From a bacterium (GTDB lineage: Bacteria > UBA8248), in assembly GCA_022825065.1 (NCBI GenBank), contig JAJDYR010000032.1, forward strand, positions 62,001-126,000: a DNA stretch of 64,000 nt. The letters are read 5' to 3'. Within the stretch, counting starts at the first letter, position 1. Each line of letters opens with the position of its first letter. Of the stretch, positions 42,980 through 51,880 are shown one piece after another. Below the pieces are notes generated by a model that saw only the letters and a program-made list of their open reading frames with translations, was not told the DNA's origin and ran no database searches. The position numbers and the translations under genes are program-made.

Positions 42980-43219
42980 GGTTGTTGGAAAAGGCCCATT
43001 GACGGGAAACCTTCTTGGGAGCAACCTCCTGGCCGCCTTGTCGGGGGATAAAGGCACCCCCCCCTACCCCCCCTTGTCAGGGGGGTAAAAAAAGGCAACC
43101 CCTCGCCGCCGATGGAGGGTTTTGCTCTTTCATACCCCCCTGACAAGGGGGGGTAGGGGGGGGTGATTCTGACGAAGGAGAGAGGTTTCGTTCACGCCGT
43201 AAGGGGTTTTTCAACAACT
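42980..43219. repeat. R2 ends enclosing an R1 doublet
   Basis: GTTGTTGGAAAAGGCCC at the left and GGGGTTTTTCAACAACT at the right around the R1 doublet 43055-43164; these fill the gap between the divergent VOC and hydrolase genes. Confidence 0.6.
43055..43164. repeat. R1 inverted doublet
   Basis: CACCCCCCCCTACCCCCCCT and inverted copy with a lengthened G-run at the right end. Confidence 0.7.
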
Positions 43220-43239
43220 CATATTCAGAAAGGATACCC

Positions 43240-44151
43240 ATGCCGAACACAAAGATCACCGGCGAGGAACACCATGCGCATCACGACGGCGCCGACCTGT
43301 TCTTGTGGAGGAAGCGAATGGAGGGCACCGATAAACCGGGGGACGCCGTGCTCCTCGTGCACGGCTCGTCCATGGCTTCCACGCCTACGTTCGACCTCCA
43401 GGTGAAGACCCGGCCCGGATACTCCCTGATGGACCATCTCGCCGGGCGCGGCTACGACGTCTGGTGCGTGGACTGCGAGGGCTACGGGAGGTCCACCAAG
43501 TCGAGGCGGGTCTCCTGCGGGGTCGAGCGCGGCGCGAGGGACGTTCTCGCGGCGGCGAACGTGATCCGGCGAATCAGCAGAAAGAACGCGCTACACCTCT
43601 ACGGCATCTCGTCCGGTGCGCTGCGGGCCGCCCTGTTCGCGCAGAAAAACCCCCGGCGCGTGAAGCGGCTGATCCTCGACGCCTTCGTCTGGACGGGCGA
43701 AGGCAGCCCGACGCTTGCGGAGAGAAGCAGGCGATTCCGCGGCGTGGCCTCCACGTCGAGAAGGCCCGTGAACGCCAGGTTCATCGAGAGCATCTTCACG
43801 CGCGATCATCCCGGCACGGCCTACCGCGACGTCATCCGTGAATACGCGAAGGCCATCTGCGCGCTCGACGACACGATCCCGAACGGCACCTACATCGACA
43901 TGTGCGAGCGGCTGCCGCTGGTGAATCCCAAAAAAATCACCGCGCCGGTGATGATAGCGCGCGGCGAGTTCGACGGCATCGCCCATCTCGACGACCTGGT
44001 GGAATTCTTCCGGCTGCTGCCGAACCCCGACAAGCAGTTCGTCATGATGCCCGGCATCGCCCACGCGAGCCTGCAGGAGAAGAACCACGGCATCGTCTTC
44101 CACCTGATCGAGCGCTTCTTCAGCCAGCCCGCGCCCGTCTACAAGGGCTGA
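43240..44151 (+). CDS. alpha/beta hydrolase
   Basis: 303 residues, ATG behind AAAGGA. Oxyanion motif VHGSS at 40-44, nucleophile elbow GISSG with Ser124, a likely Asp in ARGEFDGIAHLDD and His in PGIAHASLQE complete the triad. Similar to lysophospholipase/esterase-type hydrolases. No signal peptide, so cytosolic. Stands alone between two repeat-filled gaps; substrate unknown. Confidence 0.87.
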   Translation: MPNTKITGEEHHAHHDGADLFLWRKRMEGTDKPGDAVLLVHGSSMASTPTFDLQVKTRPGYSLMDHLAGRGYDVWCVDCEGYGRSTKSRRVSCGVERGARDVLAAANVIRRISRKNALHLYGISSGALRAALFAQKNPRRVKRLILDAFVWTGEGSPTLAERSRRFRGVASTSRRPVNARFIESIFTRDHPGTAYRDVIREYAKAICALDDTIPNGTYIDMCERLPLVNPKKITAPVMIARGEFDGIAHLDDLVEFFRLLPNPDKQFVMMPGIAHASLQEKNHGIVFHLIERFFSQPAPVYKG

Positions 44152-44194
44152 AGACGCCCGGCGGGGGGAATGACCCCAGGGCGTAACGCACGGC

Positions 44195-44565
44195 GTTGTT
44201 GAAAAAGCCACCCTAGAAGGGAGTGATATCGTCTGTGGCTGTCACTCCGGCGCGAGGTTCCCATACCCGATTGGATGCGAGAGGGTTTGGTTTTGCAGGT
44301 AGCGCGCTCCCTTCTTCGGAGCGCTACAGACATGCGGCCCGCCTCGTGAAGACGAAAAAACAGGGTCCATAAAAGCAACCCCCCCTACCCCCCCTTGTCA
44401 GGGGGGTAAAAAAAGGCAACGCCCCTCGACGAGGGGGGTGAGGCGACGCTCGCCACAGGTGGAGGTTTTTTTTCTTGCCCCCCTGACAAGGGGGGGTAGG
44501 GGGGGTTGCTTTTCAGTCGAGCGGGGCGTCTCCTCTACACCCGAAAAAGGGACTTTTTCAACAGG
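44195..44565. repeat. R2 ends enclosing an R1 doublet
   Basis: GTTGTTGAAAAAGCC at the left and GGGACTTTTTCAACAGGCC at the right; R1 arms lie inside. Confidence 0.6.
44375..44508. repeat. R1 inverted doublet
   Basis: CAACCCCCCCTACCCCCCCT and its inverted copy flank a GC-rich centre of about 75 bases. Confidence 0.7.
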
Positions 44566-44752
44566 CCCTTTCAGGGGGGTGGAAACGATGCCCCGTCGGG
44601 GCTTATTCGACAGCCCCTACCCCGCCCCCGCTTGATTCGCGCGGGGCAATGGGGCTAGATTAGGGCCATCGATTCGTACAAATGGTAAGGGCGAGAACGT
44701 CCTATATCCTAAAGCGAATAAATTCTTATCCCTCAAGCAGAAAGGCTTTTCT

Positions 44753-45574
44753 ATGGAAACCCAGGACTGGTATTCCGTCAACAATTTCGCACCGGGCAGC
44801 TACCAGATTACCGAGGGCGGCAGGTTCAACATGCTTCTCCTGGAAGGAGACGAGAAGGCGGTCGCCATCGACGGCGGCATCGGTATCGCGAATCTGAGGA
44901 AACTCTACGAGAGCATCACGGACAAGCCCATCGACTTCATCCTCACCCACACGCACTGGGACCACGTGGGCGCGGCCTCGCAGTGGGACAGCGTGGGCGT
45001 CCACCCCGTCGGCAAGGACCTGCTCGCGAATGATTTCTCGAAACTCGAACAGGCCTTCGTGAACATGTGGAAAAAGAACGGGAACGCCTTCCCCGACTGG
45101 TTCGACGAGGAGGCCTACGGCATCAAGCCCGCCACCTTCGGCTGGACGCTGGAGGAAGGCGACACGTTCGACCTGGGCAACAGGAAGTTCCACGTCTACG
45201 AGACGCCCGGCCACTCGCCCTGCAGCATCTCGCTCTATGACGAGCGCGAGAAGATTCTCGTCTCGGGCGACCTGATCCGCTGCGAGGAGTACCTCTTCCT
45301 GCAGGTGCCCACGGCGGTGCTCTCCGACTACGCGCCCTCGCTGCGCAAGCTGGAGAAAGTCGCCGCGGAGAACGAGGTGCGCTGGATCACATCGGGCCAC
45401 ACCGACCCCTACCCGGACCCCTCCATCATCGGCGAACTGGCGCAGAACATGGAGGATCTCGAAGCCGGCGCGCACGACCCGCCCGCCAAGGTGGACGGCG
45501 GCGCGTGGGGCGAGGTGGACGAGTACGTGTTCCCCCGCGCCAAGGTGTGGATACAGGACCACGCGAGAAAGTAA
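44753..45574 (+). CDS. metallo-beta-lactamase-fold hydrolase (copy 1)
   Basis: 273 residues. Metal motif LTHTHWDHVGA at about 64-74, later HSPCSISLYDER and SGD (Asp bridging metal), and SGHTDPYPD near the C-terminus provide the remaining His ligands. The sequence is close to its downstream neighbour at 45592-46407 throughout, so this is a tandem duplication. Cytosolic; a hydrolase for thioesters or lactones is plausible given the acyl-CoA synthetase genes that follow. Confidence 0.9.
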   Translation: METQDWYSVNNFAPGSYQITEGGRFNMLLLEGDEKAVAIDGGIGIANLRKLYESITDKPIDFILTHTHWDHVGAASQWDSVGVHPVGKDLLANDFSKLEQAFVNMWKKNGNAFPDWFDEEAYGIKPATFGWTLEEGDTFDLGNRKFHVYETPGHSPCSISLYDEREKILVSGDLIRCEEYLFLQVPTAVLSDYAPSLRKLEKVAAENEVRWITSGHTDPYPDPSIIGELAQNMEDLEAGAHDPPAKVDGGAWGEVDEYVFPRAKVWIQDHARK

Positions 45575-45591
45575 CTCCGGGGAAAAACGCC

Positions 45592-46407
45592 ATGGACACG
45601 CAAGGCTGGTATGAGGTCACGGAGTTCGCGCCGGGCACCTTTCAGATATCGGAAGCCGGGCGGTGGAACATGTTCCTGCTCGTAGGCGAGGAGAAGGCCC
45701 TCTCGCTCGACGGCGGAATCGGCGTGGGCAGCGTGCGCAGGCTCTGCGAGTCGATAACCGACCTGACCGTGGAGCACGTCCTCACCCACACGCACTGGGA
45801 TCACGTGGGTGCCGTCCATGAATGGGAGTCGGTGGGCGTCCATCCCAACGGAAAGGACAAGCTCGCGAACGACTACACGGCGGGCTGCAAGGATTTCGTG
45901 GAAACGTGGAGCGGTAAACCCTTTCCCGAAGGGTTCGACCCGGATACCTTCACCATACCGCCCGGCAAGTTCGGCTGGGCGGTGCAGGAAGGCGACACAA
46001 TCGACCTCGGCGGCAGGAAAATCCACGTCTACGACACGCCGGGCCACTCGCCGTGCAGCATCTCGTTGTACGATGAGCGAGAGCGCGTCCTCATCACGGG
46101 CGATCTCGTGAAGCCCGGCCAGCCGCTCTTCATCCAGGTGCCGACGGCCGTCCTGTCCGAATACGGCCCCTCGATGCGCAGGCTCCAGAGCATCGCGGAA
46201 GAAAACGACGCCAGGTTCGTCTGCTCGGGCCACACCGACCCGTGCGAGGATATCGCCGTCATCGGTCGGATGGCGCAGTTCGTCGAAGATGTGGCGGCGG
46301 GCTCGCACGAGCCGCCCGCGAAAGTCGAGGCCGGCAAATGGGGCGTCGTGGACGAATACGTCTCCGGCGACATGAAGGTCTGGACGAACGACAACGCGAG
46401 AAAATAG
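45592..46407 (+). CDS. metallo-beta-lactamase-fold hydrolase (copy 2)
   Basis: 271 residues from the ATG at 45592; the longer frame to 45505 overlaps copy 1. THTHWDHVGA, GHSPCSISLYDERERVLITGDL and CSGHTDPCED correspond to copy 1 residue by residue. The acyl-CoA synthetase gene starts 11 bases downstream, so these genes form one operon. Two diverged copies suggest related substrates. Confidence 0.9.
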   Translation: MDTQGWYEVTEFAPGTFQISEAGRWNMFLLVGEEKALSLDGGIGVGSVRRLCESITDLTVEHVLTHTHWDHVGAVHEWESVGVHPNGKDKLANDYTAGCKDFVETWSGKPFPEGFDPDTFTIPPGKFGWAVQEGDTIDLGGRKIHVYDTPGHSPCSISLYDERERVLITGDLVKPGQPLFIQVPTAVLSEYGPSMRRLQSIAEENDARFVCSGHTDPCEDIAVIGRMAQFVEDVAAGSHEPPAKVEAGKWGVVDEYVSGDMKVWTNDNARK

Positions 46408-46417
46408 CGGAGGGTAC

Positions 46418-48370
46418 ATGCAAGTGAACGCCTCGGACATCATCTGGCGGCCGGATGAGGATTTCCTGACGAACAGCCACGTCGCCAGGCTGATGAAAAA
46501 GCTCGGCATCACCGATTACCGCGAATTCCTCAAGTGGTCCATCGAGGACATCCGGCGCTTCTGGGAGGTCGTTTTGGACGACATGGGGCTTACATGGTAC
46601 AGGCCCTACGACGAGTTGCTCGACCTGAGCGGCGGCTTCCCGTGGGCGAAGTGGTTCATCGGAGGCGAAACGAACCTCGTCCTGAACTGCATCGACCGCC
46701 ATGTAGAGGGCGGGCGCCGCGATCAGACCGCCCTCGTCTGGGAGAGCGACGGGGGCGAGGTGCGGGCGTTCACCTACGCCGAACTCTCTGCGGAAGTATC
46801 GCGCCTCGCGAACGCCATGCGCGGGATGGGTCTCAAGCCGGGCGACGTGGCGGGCGTGTTCCTCCCCATGGTGCCCGAAGCCGCCATCGTTATGTACGCG
46901 TGCTTCAAGACGGGGGTGGCCGTGCTGCCCGTCTTCTCGGGCTTCGGCCCCGAGGGACTCGCCGAGCGGTTGATACACGCCGAAGCGCGCATCCTCTTCA
47001 CGGTGGACGGCGCCGTCCGCCGGGGCAAGAAGGTTCCCTTGAAAGGCACGGCGGACGCGGCTTTAGAGCGCGGCACGAAGGTCGAGAAAGTGGTCGTCCT
47101 CACGCGCTCGGGCGATGAGGTCCCCATGCAGGCGGGGCGCGACGTCACCTGGGATGATTTCGTCGCGGGGCAATCCCCGCAAGCCGAGACCGAGCGGCTC
47201 CCCGCCGACGCCGTCTCGATGATCATGTACACCTCGGGCACGACCGGAAAGCCCAAGGGCACCGTCTACACCCACGCGGGGCTGATGAGCGGCCCGGGGC
47301 GCGAACTCAAGTACTGCCTCGACATGCGCGACGGCGACACGGTCTTCTGGGTCACGGATTTCGGCTGGGTCATGGCGCCCTATGAACTCGTGGGCTCTCA
47401 CTTCAACGGCCACTCGTGCCAGCTCTACGAGAGCGTGCCGAACCACCCGGCGCCGGACAGGCTGTGGCAGATTATCTCCAAGAACGGCGTCACCCACCTG
47501 GGGCTTTCCCCGACGGCGGTGCGCGTGCTGATCAGCGCGGGCGATGAGTGGGTGGAAAAACACGATCTGTCTTCGCTTCGGGTGCTGGGCTCCACGGGCG
47601 AGCCCTGGGACCCGGAATCCTACATGTGGTATTTCGAAAAGGTGGGCGGCGGCAGGTGCCCGATCATGAACATCTCGGGCGGCACGGAAATCGGCGCCTG
47701 TCTCCTGCAGCCCCTGCCCGTCATGGACCTAAGCCCCTGCACGCTGGGCGCGCCCGCCATGGGCACGGACGCCGACGTGTTCGGCGAAGACGCCAAACCC
47801 ATTCGCGGCGAGGTGGGCCACCTCGTGCTCAAGCAACCCATCCCCTCGCTCACCAACGGCTTCTGGAAGGAGCCGGACCGCTACCTCGAGACCTATTTCT
47901 CGCGCTGGGAGGGCGTCTGGTACCACGGCGACTGGGCCAAGGTGGACGAGCAGGGGCTGTGGTATCTCTACGGGCGGTCGGACGACACCATCAAGGTCTC
48001 CGGCAAGCGCGTGGGGCCGAACGAGATCGAGTCCGAACTCATCAAGCATCCCGGCGTTATCGAGGCCGCCGTCGTGGGGACGCCCCATCCGGTGAAGGGT
48101 GAAGGCCTCACCTGCTTCGTCGTCATGCACGATTCCTTTGAGCTGAACGACGCCCTGCGCGAGGAGTTGAAAGACCAGGCGGTGGAGTATCTCGGCAAGA
48201 GCCTGCGGCCCGATGAGGTCCGCTTCGTCAAGGCCCTGCCCAAGACGCGCTCCGCCAAAATCGTGCGGGGCGCCATCAAGAAAGTGTATCTCGGCGAACA
48301 GGTGGACCACATGGACCTGAACTCGCTCGAAAACCCCGCGCACCTCGACGCCATCCGGGAAGCGGTGTGA
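46418..48370 (+). CDS. acyl-CoA synthetase, acetyl-CoA-synthetase-like (copy 1)
   Basis: 650 residues. AMP-binding P-loop YTSGTTGKPKG (about 269), ISGGTEIGACL (about 412), YHGDWAKVDEQG and YGRSDDTIKVSGKRVGPNEIE (hinge and C-terminal domain), PKTRSAKIVRGAIKK with the catalytic Lys. Activates a short carboxylate to acyl-CoA using ATP. The N-terminal ACS domain is present. Resembles a second gene at 49301-51247. Start at 46418 lies directly after the MBL stop. Confidence 0.9.
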   Translation: MQVNASDIIWRPDEDFLTNSHVARLMKKLGITDYREFLKWSIEDIRRFWEVVLDDMGLTWYRPYDELLDLSGGFPWAKWFIGGETNLVLNCIDRHVEGGRRDQTALVWESDGGEVRAFTYAELSAEVSRLANAMRGMGLKPGDVAGVFLPMVPEAAIVMYACFKTGVAVLPVFSGFGPEGLAERLIHAEARILFTVDGAVRRGKKVPLKGTADAALERGTKVEKVVVLTRSGDEVPMQAGRDVTWDDFVAGQSPQAETERLPADAVSMIMYTSGTTGKPKGTVYTHAGLMSGPGRELKYCLDMRDGDTVFWVTDFGWVMAPYELVGSHFNGHSCQLYESVPNHPAPDRLWQIISKNGVTHLGLSPTAVRVLISAGDEWVEKHDLSSLRVLGSTGEPWDPESYMWYFEKVGGGRCPIMNISGGTEIGACLLQPLPVMDLSPCTLGAPAMGTDADVFGEDAKPIRGEVGHLVLKQPIPSLTNGFWKEPDRYLETYFSRWEGVWYHGDWAKVDEQGLWYLYGRSDDTIKVSGKRVGPNEIESELIKHPGVIEAAVVGTPHPVKGEGLTCFVVMHDSFELNDALREELKDQAVEYLGKSLRPDEVRFVKALPKTRSAKIVRGAIKKVYLGEQVDHMDLNSLENPAHLDAIREAV

Positions 48371-48407
48371 GGCGGGAGGCAGGGGCATTCTGAAGGGAGA
48401 CAGTTGA

Positions 48408-49304
48408 GTGCAGTACGTGAAACCAGAAAGAATTTGGCTGAAGGATCCTTATCATCCCGAACTGGACGAAAAATGGGTTCATAAAAAAATCGACGAGGAC
48501 CCGTCTATTCTGGGCTTGGGTAATCTTATCGTGAAAGATAAGGAACGAAGACAACCCGGAGCAGGCCGTCTGGATATGTTGCTTCAAGATCCAGACACGT
48601 ACCGCAGGTATGAGGTTGAGGTTCAGCTTGGAGCAACCGATGAATCGCACATCATCCGCACTATCGAGTATTGGGACATTGAGCGGAAGCGTTATCCGCA
48701 ATACGAACATTCCGCGGTTCTGGTCGCCGAAGACGTCACCAGCCGTTTTCTGAACGTCGTTTCACTTTTCAACGGCGCGATTCCTCTAATCGCGATTCAA
48801 TTTCAAGCCTTGAAAATTGGGGAGTACACCTCGCTGGTTTTCACGACCGTAATGGACGAGCTGACGCGAGGATTGGTAGACGAGGACGAAGATACTCAAG
48901 AATCTGTAGATCGGGCATATTGGATAGAGAAGAAAGGGACCAAAGATACTGTCGGGCTTGGTGATCAACTGCTGGAAATGGTCAGGGAATTCGAGCCAGA
49001 CATAGCACTAAATTATACCAAATTCTATATTGGGCTCTCCAAAAATGGCCAGAGCAACAGTTCGATTCAGCTTAGACCTCAAAAAAAGCGTCTCCTTCTA
49101 GGAGTTCGCTTGCAAAGATCGCAAAAAACCGAAGAACATCTCGCAGAAAAAACCGATCTCGACTTTGCATATAACAGGCACAGACATTCCTACGAAATTA
49201 AGCTGAATAAAAGCGACATTGAAAACCACGGCGATGTGCTTAAACAACTCATGAACTCAGCCTACGAACGTAAGACGCATTACCTATTTGAGGAAATACC
49301 GTGA
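48408..49304 (+). CDS. PD-(D/E)XK-like nuclease-domain protein
   Basis: 298 residues, GTG start with GAAGGGAGA upstream. The segment GAGRLDMLLQD...RRYEVEVQLG (Asp56, Glu69/Glu71, Gln73) has the layout of a variant PD-(D/E)XK nuclease core. The C-terminal half is polar with no recognised domain. AT-richer than its neighbours, which suggests a foreign origin. It lies between the two acyl-CoA synthetase genes, and its stop overlaps the next start (GTGA), so it is translationally coupled to a metabolic gene. No methylase partner is seen; function unknown. Confidence 0.65.
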   Translation: MQYVKPERIWLKDPYHPELDEKWVHKKIDEDPSILGLGNLIVKDKERRQPGAGRLDMLLQDPDTYRRYEVEVQLGATDESHIIRTIEYWDIERKRYPQYEHSAVLVAEDVTSRFLNVVSLFNGAIPLIAIQFQALKIGEYTSLVFTTVMDELTRGLVDEDEDTQESVDRAYWIEKKGTKDTVGLGDQLLEMVREFEPDIALNYTKFYIGLSKNGQSNSSIQLRPQKKRLLLGVRLQRSQKTEEHLAEKTDLDFAYNRHRHSYEIKLNKSDIENHGDVLKQLMNSAYERKTHYLFEEIP

Positions 49305-51247
49305 GTACTCCCGACATCATCTGGCGGCCGAACGAGGATTTTCTGGAAAACTCGAACGTCGCCCGCTTCATGAAGAAACAGGGGCTTCCGAGCTACGAGG
49401 CGCTGATCGATTTCTTCCGGGAAGACGTCGGCCGCTTCTGGTCGGCCATCGAGAAGGACATGGGCGTCTCCTGGTACAGGCCGTATGACGAGATCATGGA
49501 CGCATCGGGCGGCCTGCCCTGGACGAAGTGGTTCCTGGGCGGTGAGCTCAACATCGTCCACAACTGCATCGACAGGCATCTCGAAACGCCAAAGCGCGAC
49601 AGGACGGCCCTCATCTGGGAGGGCGACGGCGGCGAGGTGCGCCGCTACACCTACGCCGAGATGAACGCCCACGTCTGCCGCCTGGCGAACGCCATGCGCG
49701 CGATGGGGATGCGGCCCGGCGACAGCGCGGGCATCTTCATGCCCATGCTCCCCGAGACGGTGTTCGCCATGTTCGCGTGTCTCAAGATCGGCGTCGTGGC
49801 GATCCCCATCTTCTCGGGCTTCGGCCCCGAGGCCGTCGCCGAGCGACTGGACCACGCCGACGCGCGGCTCGTCTTCACGTCTAACGGCGGGATGCGCCGG
49901 GGCAGGGAGATCGGCGTGAAAACCCTGATGGACAAGGCCCTGGACCTCGGCACCCGGGTCGAGAAGGTCGTGGTCTTCAGAAGGACGGATACGGACGTCC
50001 CCATGCAGGCGGAGCGCGACGTCGATTGGGAGGATTTCATCGACGGGCAACCCGATACCGCCGAAACCGAGCGCCTGCCCGCCGAGGCCCTCTCCCTCAT
50101 CATCTACACCTCGGGCACGACGGGAAAGCCGAAAGGCTCGGTGCACACCCACGCGGGGTGCATGCTGAACGTGGCCAAGGAGATCCGCTACTGCATGGAT
50201 TTGCGGGATTCGGACACCCTCTTCTGGGTGACGGACATCGGCTGGATGATGGGTCCCTGGAAGATGATAGGCGTCCAGTTCGGGGGCGGCACCTATCTCA
50301 TCTACGAGGGCGCGCCCAACTGGCCAGAACCCGACAGGCTCTGGAAGATGCTGAGCGACCACAAGGTCTCCATCTTCGGCGTCTCGCCCACCGCCGTGCG
50401 GCTGCTTATCAGCGCGGGCGATGAGTGGGTGAAAAAACACGACCTGTCTTCGCTCAGGGTGCTGGGCTCCACGGGCGAGCCCTGGGACCCGGAATCCTAC
50501 ATGTGGTTCTTCGAAAAGGTGGGCGGCGGCCGGTGCCCCGTCATGAACATATCGGGCGGCACCGAGCTTTGCGGCTGCATACTCCAGCCCTACCCCATCG
50601 TTCCGCTCACGCCCTGCTCCCTGGGCGGCCCGGCGCTGGGCTCGGACGCCGACGTGTTCAACGAGGAGGGCGAGCCCGTGCGCGGGGAGATCGGCCATCT
50701 CGTGCTCAAGCAGCCCGTCCCCTCGATGACCAAGGGCTTCCTGAAAGACGACGCGCGCTTCCTGGAAACCTATTTCTCGCGCTGGCCGGACGTCTGGTAC
50801 CACGGCGACTGGGCGCGCCTGGACGAAGACGGGCAGTGGTATCTCTTCGGGCGTTCGGACGACACCATCAACGTCGCGGGCAAGCGCGTGGGGCCCGCCG
50901 AGGTGGAAGCCGCCCTCATCCGGCACCCCGCCGTGGTGGAGGCCGCCGTCATCGGCGCGCCGCACCCCATCAAGGGCGAGGGTCTTTGCTGTTTCGTGGT
51001 GCTGGTCGGGGGCCATGAGCCAAGCGACGCGCTCCGTGAGGCGCTCAAGGAAGAGACCGTGAAATACCTGGGAAAGAGCCTGCGCCCCGATGAGGTCAGG
51101 TTCGTCGAGGCGCTGCCCAAGACGCGCTCGGCCAAAATAGTGCGCGCCGCCATCAAGAAAGTCTATATGGGCGAAGACCCGGCCAACATCGACACCTCGT
51201 CCATCGAGGTGCCGGAATTTTTACGCGCCATCACGGAGGCGCGATGA
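49301..51247 (+). CDS. acyl-CoA synthetase, acetyl-CoA-synthetase-like (copy 2)
   Basis: 648 residues. Same domain order and motifs as copy 1 (YTSGTTGKPKGS, ISGGTELCGC, FGRSDDTINVAGKRVGPAEVE, PKTRSAKIVRAAIKK). GTG start overlaps the nuclease-like gene by 4 bases. A stretch around residue 370-410 is far closer to copy 1 at the DNA level than the rest, suggesting gene conversion. Substrate probably a short-chain acid; acetate, propionate and others cannot be told apart. Confidence 0.9.
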   Translation: MSTPDIIWRPNEDFLENSNVARFMKKQGLPSYEALIDFFREDVGRFWSAIEKDMGVSWYRPYDEIMDASGGLPWTKWFLGGELNIVHNCIDRHLETPKRDRTALIWEGDGGEVRRYTYAEMNAHVCRLANAMRAMGMRPGDSAGIFMPMLPETVFAMFACLKIGVVAIPIFSGFGPEAVAERLDHADARLVFTSNGGMRRGREIGVKTLMDKALDLGTRVEKVVVFRRTDTDVPMQAERDVDWEDFIDGQPDTAETERLPAEALSLIIYTSGTTGKPKGSVHTHAGCMLNVAKEIRYCMDLRDSDTLFWVTDIGWMMGPWKMIGVQFGGGTYLIYEGAPNWPEPDRLWKMLSDHKVSIFGVSPTAVRLLISAGDEWVKKHDLSSLRVLGSTGEPWDPESYMWFFEKVGGGRCPVMNISGGTELCGCILQPYPIVPLTPCSLGGPALGSDADVFNEEGEPVRGEIGHLVLKQPVPSMTKGFLKDDARFLETYFSRWPDVWYHGDWARLDEDGQWYLFGRSDDTINVAGKRVGPAEVEAALIRHPAVVEAAVIGAPHPIKGEGLCCFVVLVGGHEPSDALREALKEETVKYLGKSLRPDEVRFVEALPKTRSAKIVRAAIKKVYMGEDPANIDTSSIEVPEFLRAITEAR

Positions 51248-51248
51248 G

Positions 51249-51506
51249 ATGTCTCTGCTCAACTGCCCCGAATGCGGGGGACTCCTGAGCACCGAAGCCA
51301 GAGAGTGCCCGCACTGCGGCTATCCGCTCAAGAAAGGCAGCATCGCGGGCGTTTTTTCCGCCATCGCCCAGATTCCGTGTTTCGTCGCGGGCCTGATCCT
51401 CATCTTCATCATCTTGTTCTTCGGCCTGGTGCTCCTCGACGTCTACTACTTCCACGGCCTGCTCTCCAAGTTGTTCGGGATCGAGGGAGGCGTCACCACG
51501 TTCTAG
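51249..51506 (+). CDS. small zinc-ribbon membrane protein
   Basis: 85 residues. Zinc ribbon with Cys6, Cys9 (CPECG) and Cys20, Cys23 (CPHCGYP), followed by one long hydrophobic stretch (about 34-65) that looks like one or two membrane segments. Starts two bases after the synthetase stop, so it belongs to that operon. Zinc-ribbon membrane proteins of this size are common but uncharacterised. Confidence 0.75.
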   Translation: MSLLNCPECGGLLSTEARECPHCGYPLKKGSIAGVFSAIAQIPCFVAGLILIFIILFFGLVLLDVYYFHGLLSKLFGIEGGVTTF

Positions 51507-51880
51507 GGCGGCCGCACCGCGCCGGAATGACGGTGAAGGGTCCCCGTAGGGACAGGCCTCCGTGCCTGTCCTGGTCGCGTCCACCCTGAAAAAGGACAAC
51601 CACGGAGGGTTGTCCCTACAGCCCTTGCGGTTTTGCCCTCCTCGCCCTGAACCCCCCCTACCCCCCCTTGTCAGGGGGGTATGAAAGAGCAAACCCTCCA
51701 CCACAGCGGCGGAGGGCGAGGCCTTTTTTTACCCCCCTGACAAGGGGGGGTAGGGGGGGTTGCCTTTATCCCTTGACAACGCCTTTTTCAACAACCGCGC
51801 GAACCCGCCCGGCCCTTGTTCCCGGCCCCCCGAATCGCTAAGCTGGCGCTTCTTTTCGTCAAAGGCTTGCAGGGGACGTT
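51507..51880. other. 374-base repeat spacer
   Basis: R4 palindromes near 51547-51620 (GTAGGGACAGGCCTCCGTGC and GGACAACCACGGAGGGTTGT), the R1 doublet 51650-51762, and a single right R2 end (GCCTTTTTCAACAACC, 51781-51796). No gene seen. Confidence 0.6.
51650..51762. repeat. R1 inverted doublet
   Basis: AACCCCCCCTACCCCCCCTTG and inverted copy, followed by an orphan R2 right end. Confidence 0.7.

Larger units (their letters stand above)
44152..44752. other. 601-base repeat-filled spacer
   Basis: R2 ends at 44195 and 44565 enclose an R1 doublet (44375-44508) and a short GCTCCCTTCTTCGGAGC palindrome near 44310. The last 180 bases before the next gene are AT-richer and probably hold its promoter. 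No gene seen. Confidence 0.55.

Noticed and set aside
48408-49304. Transposase
   Set aside because: No DDE or HUH motif and no inverted repeats at its ends; the acidic motif fits a PD-(D/E)XK fold better.
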